A DNA stretch of 6,351 nt from Ruminococcaceae bacterium UBA2857 (GTDB taxonomy: Bacteria; Bacillota; Clostridia; Oscillospirales; Acutalibacteraceae): assembly GCA_002350705.1 (NCBI GenBank), contig DEFH01000033.1, forward strand, positions 1 through 6,351, in the 5' to 3' direction. The notes beneath the pieces were generated by a model that made no database searches, was not told where the DNA came from, and saw nothing but the letters and a program-made list of their open reading frames with translations. This document shows positions 5,900 through 6,351 of this stretch, piece after piece. The first letter of the stretch is position 1. Each line of letters begins with the position of its first letter. A program made the translations under genes and the position numbers.

Positions 5900-6111
5900 G
5901 TTAGGTCTGTAAAAAATATCGAGCCGGTTCGTTACTACCAATAACTCCCCGGCTAAACATCAATCATGAGTTCGCAGCTCACGAATGATGCCGGCGTGAT
6001 AGGGATGGATAGTCTTGCATCACATGCGAAAACATTTCCGACGGTAGTAGAGTTGCCAAGGATCAGTTGTAAGGTACAACTAAAAAATAAAACTGCATGA
6101 ATAATTCATGC
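5900..6111 (+). ncRNA. Candidate structured non-coding RNA, family unknown
   Basis: No convincing protein gene follows the strong promoter, but the next 200 bases are rich in nested inverted repeats. Helix 1: AGCCGG (5922-5927) with CCGGCT (5949-5954), inside it GTTA (5931-5934) with TAAC (5942-5945), leaving loop CTACCAA. Bases CTACC of that loop match GGTAG at 6043-6047, so a pseudoknot is possible. Helix 2: ATCA-TGAG (5963-5970) with CTCA (5978-5981) and TGAT (5986-5989). Helix 3: GTGAT (5996-6000) with ATCAC (6019-6023), extended by GC/GC. Helix 4: AGTTGTA (6065-6071) with TACAACT (6075-6081). CCGGC at 5949-5953 can instead pair with GCCGG at 5990-5994, giving alternative folds. The 3' end is probably the hairpin at 6095-6111. 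The length resembles 6S RNA or other stand-alone sRNAs, but I cannot match it to a known family. A minus strand RNA over the same dyads is the main alternative. Confidence 0.5.
6082..6111 (-). terminator. Terminator of the tRNA operon, perhaps bidirectional
   Basis: GCATGAAT (6095-6102) and ATTCATGC (6104-6111) form a perfect dyad; on the minus strand it is followed by AGTTTTATTTTTT. On the + strand a shorter CTTTAAT follows, so it may also end the candidate ncRNA. Confidence 0.7.
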
Positions 6112-6115
6112 TTTA

Positions 6116-6181
6116 ATAAAGGTAACCCTCTGCACCTCAACAAGTAGAGGGATTGCCTTTATGCTATTACTTAAAGGCAAT
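6116..6181 (-). other. Two mutually exclusive hairpins in the tRNA-Gly 3' trailer
   Basis: ATTGCCTTTA (6152-6161) pairs perfectly with TAAAGGCAAT (6172-6181) around 10 bases. The same bases also pair, with CCCTCT/AGAGGG (6126-6131/6146-6151) added, to 6116-6125 in a longer stem with one bulge. Both cannot form at once. Neither has a T-tract directly behind it. The stretch 6112-6215 has no gene; on the minus strand it forms the trailer between the tRNA and the terminator. Confidence 0.6.
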
Positions 6182-6215
6182 GATTTCAGCGAATGAATTA
6201 CCTTCAGAAGCCCTA

Positions 6216-6286
6216 AGCAGGTAACGGGAATCGAACCCGCCCACTCAGCTTGGGAAGCTGATGTACTACCTCTATACGATACCTGC
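6216..6286 (-). tRNA. tRNA-Gly (anticodon CCC)
   Basis: The complete cloverleaf on the minus strand has acceptor GCAGGTA/TACCTGC (6286-6280 and 6223-6217), a short D arm GTA/TAC with a GG loop, anticodon stem TCAGC/GCTGA with loop TTCCCAA (anticodon CCC, reading Gly codon GGG), T arm GCGGG-TTCGAAT-CCCGT, and discriminator T at 6216. The discriminator U and the acceptor fit bacterial tRNA-Gly. No CCA is encoded, so CCA-adding enzyme is needed. It follows tRNA-Cys by 15 bases on the same strand, so the two are co-transcribed and end at 6082-6111. The tRNA 3' end faces the accessory genes, the usual side for integrase attachment. Confidence 0.93.
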
Positions 6287-6301
6287 ATCAGCAAAAAAGA
6301 G

Positions 6302-6351
6302 AGGCGACACCCGGATTTGAACCGGGGAATCGGAGTTTTGCAGACTCGTGC
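6302..6351 (-). tRNA. tRNA-Cys (anticodon GCA), 5' part beyond the window
   Basis: The visible 3' part on the minus strand has anticodon loop CTGCAAA (anticodon GCA) within GAGT/ACTC, T arm CCCGG-TTCAAAT-CCGGG, acceptor 3' strand TGTCGCC and discriminator T (6302). The 5' acceptor and D arm lie past base 6351. No CCA is encoded. A T-rich stretch (TCTCTTTTTTGC) separates it from tRNA-Gly. Confidence 0.88.

Noticed and set aside
5900..6081. Known riboswitch, T-box, SRP RNA or tmRNA
   Set aside because: None of the conserved cores I know (for example the T-box AGGGTGG or a tmRNA tRNA-like end) is present, and no gene follows on the + strand.
5966..6100. 44-codon + strand frame beginning MSSQLTNDAG inside the candidate ncRNA
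   Set aside because: There is no ribosome site before the ATG and the sequence is dominated by nested helices; it remains a minor alternative to the RNA reading.
6106..6294. 62-codon minus strand frame
   Set aside because: It runs through the tRNA-Gly gene and its trailer.

Overview
This window looks like accessory DNA from a low-GC, gut-type Firmicute; the Ruminococcus/Oscillospiraceae neighbourhood is my inference. The grounds are AGGAG-type ribosome sites, consensus sigma-A promoters, an Rpn-family nuclease with a charged RAEG/KIEG tail, and tRNA genes with no encoded CCA. No database search was possible, so family calls rest on visible motifs.

Left part (1-1902): the C-terminal three quarters of a RecD2-type superfamily 1B DNA helicase runs in from the left edge. 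All visible helicase motifs survive, but a one-base frameshift near 869-870 and an in-frame TAG at 1416-1418 break the frame. The gene therefore appears to be a recent pseudogene, or carries two sequence errors. A 60-residue acidic hypothetical protein starts two bases after its stop codon and has its own strong ribosome site.

Middle (1903-5412): an extended -10 promoter drives a complete Rpn-type PD-(D/E)XK nuclease gene, which ends in a tandem 12-base repeat and is followed by a hairpin terminator. A tightly packed four-gene + strand cluster follows: an Api92-like N-terminal domain protein, a 58-residue helical protein, a 177-residue helical protein, and a 350-residue DNA methyltransferase-like protein with an unusual HPPY motif and a probable C-terminal winged helix. 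A GC-rich hairpin terminator closes the cluster. No restriction enzyme, integrase or conjugation gene is visible, but the mix (Rpn, Api92-like, orphan methyltransferase, decayed helicase) is typical of a mobile element or a defence/anti-defence island.

Right part (5413-6351): this stretch is mostly non-coding and is the most unusual. It holds 2.3 copies of a 51-52 base repeat containing two small dyads. A 58-codon gene on the minus strand encodes a two-CxxC, zinc-ribbon-like peptide. Upstream of it lie dyad symmetries that could be operators, then a near-consensus + strand promoter with no protein gene behind it. About 210 bases with several nested helices follow, which I read as a candidate structured non-coding RNA. 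It converges on minus strand tRNA-Gly(CCC) and tRNA-Cys(GCA) genes, whose shared transcript ends at a hairpin/T-tract terminator. The motif ACATTTCA(ATC) occurs both in the 52-base repeats and, as an inverted pair, across the ncRNA promoter, hinting at a shared regulator.
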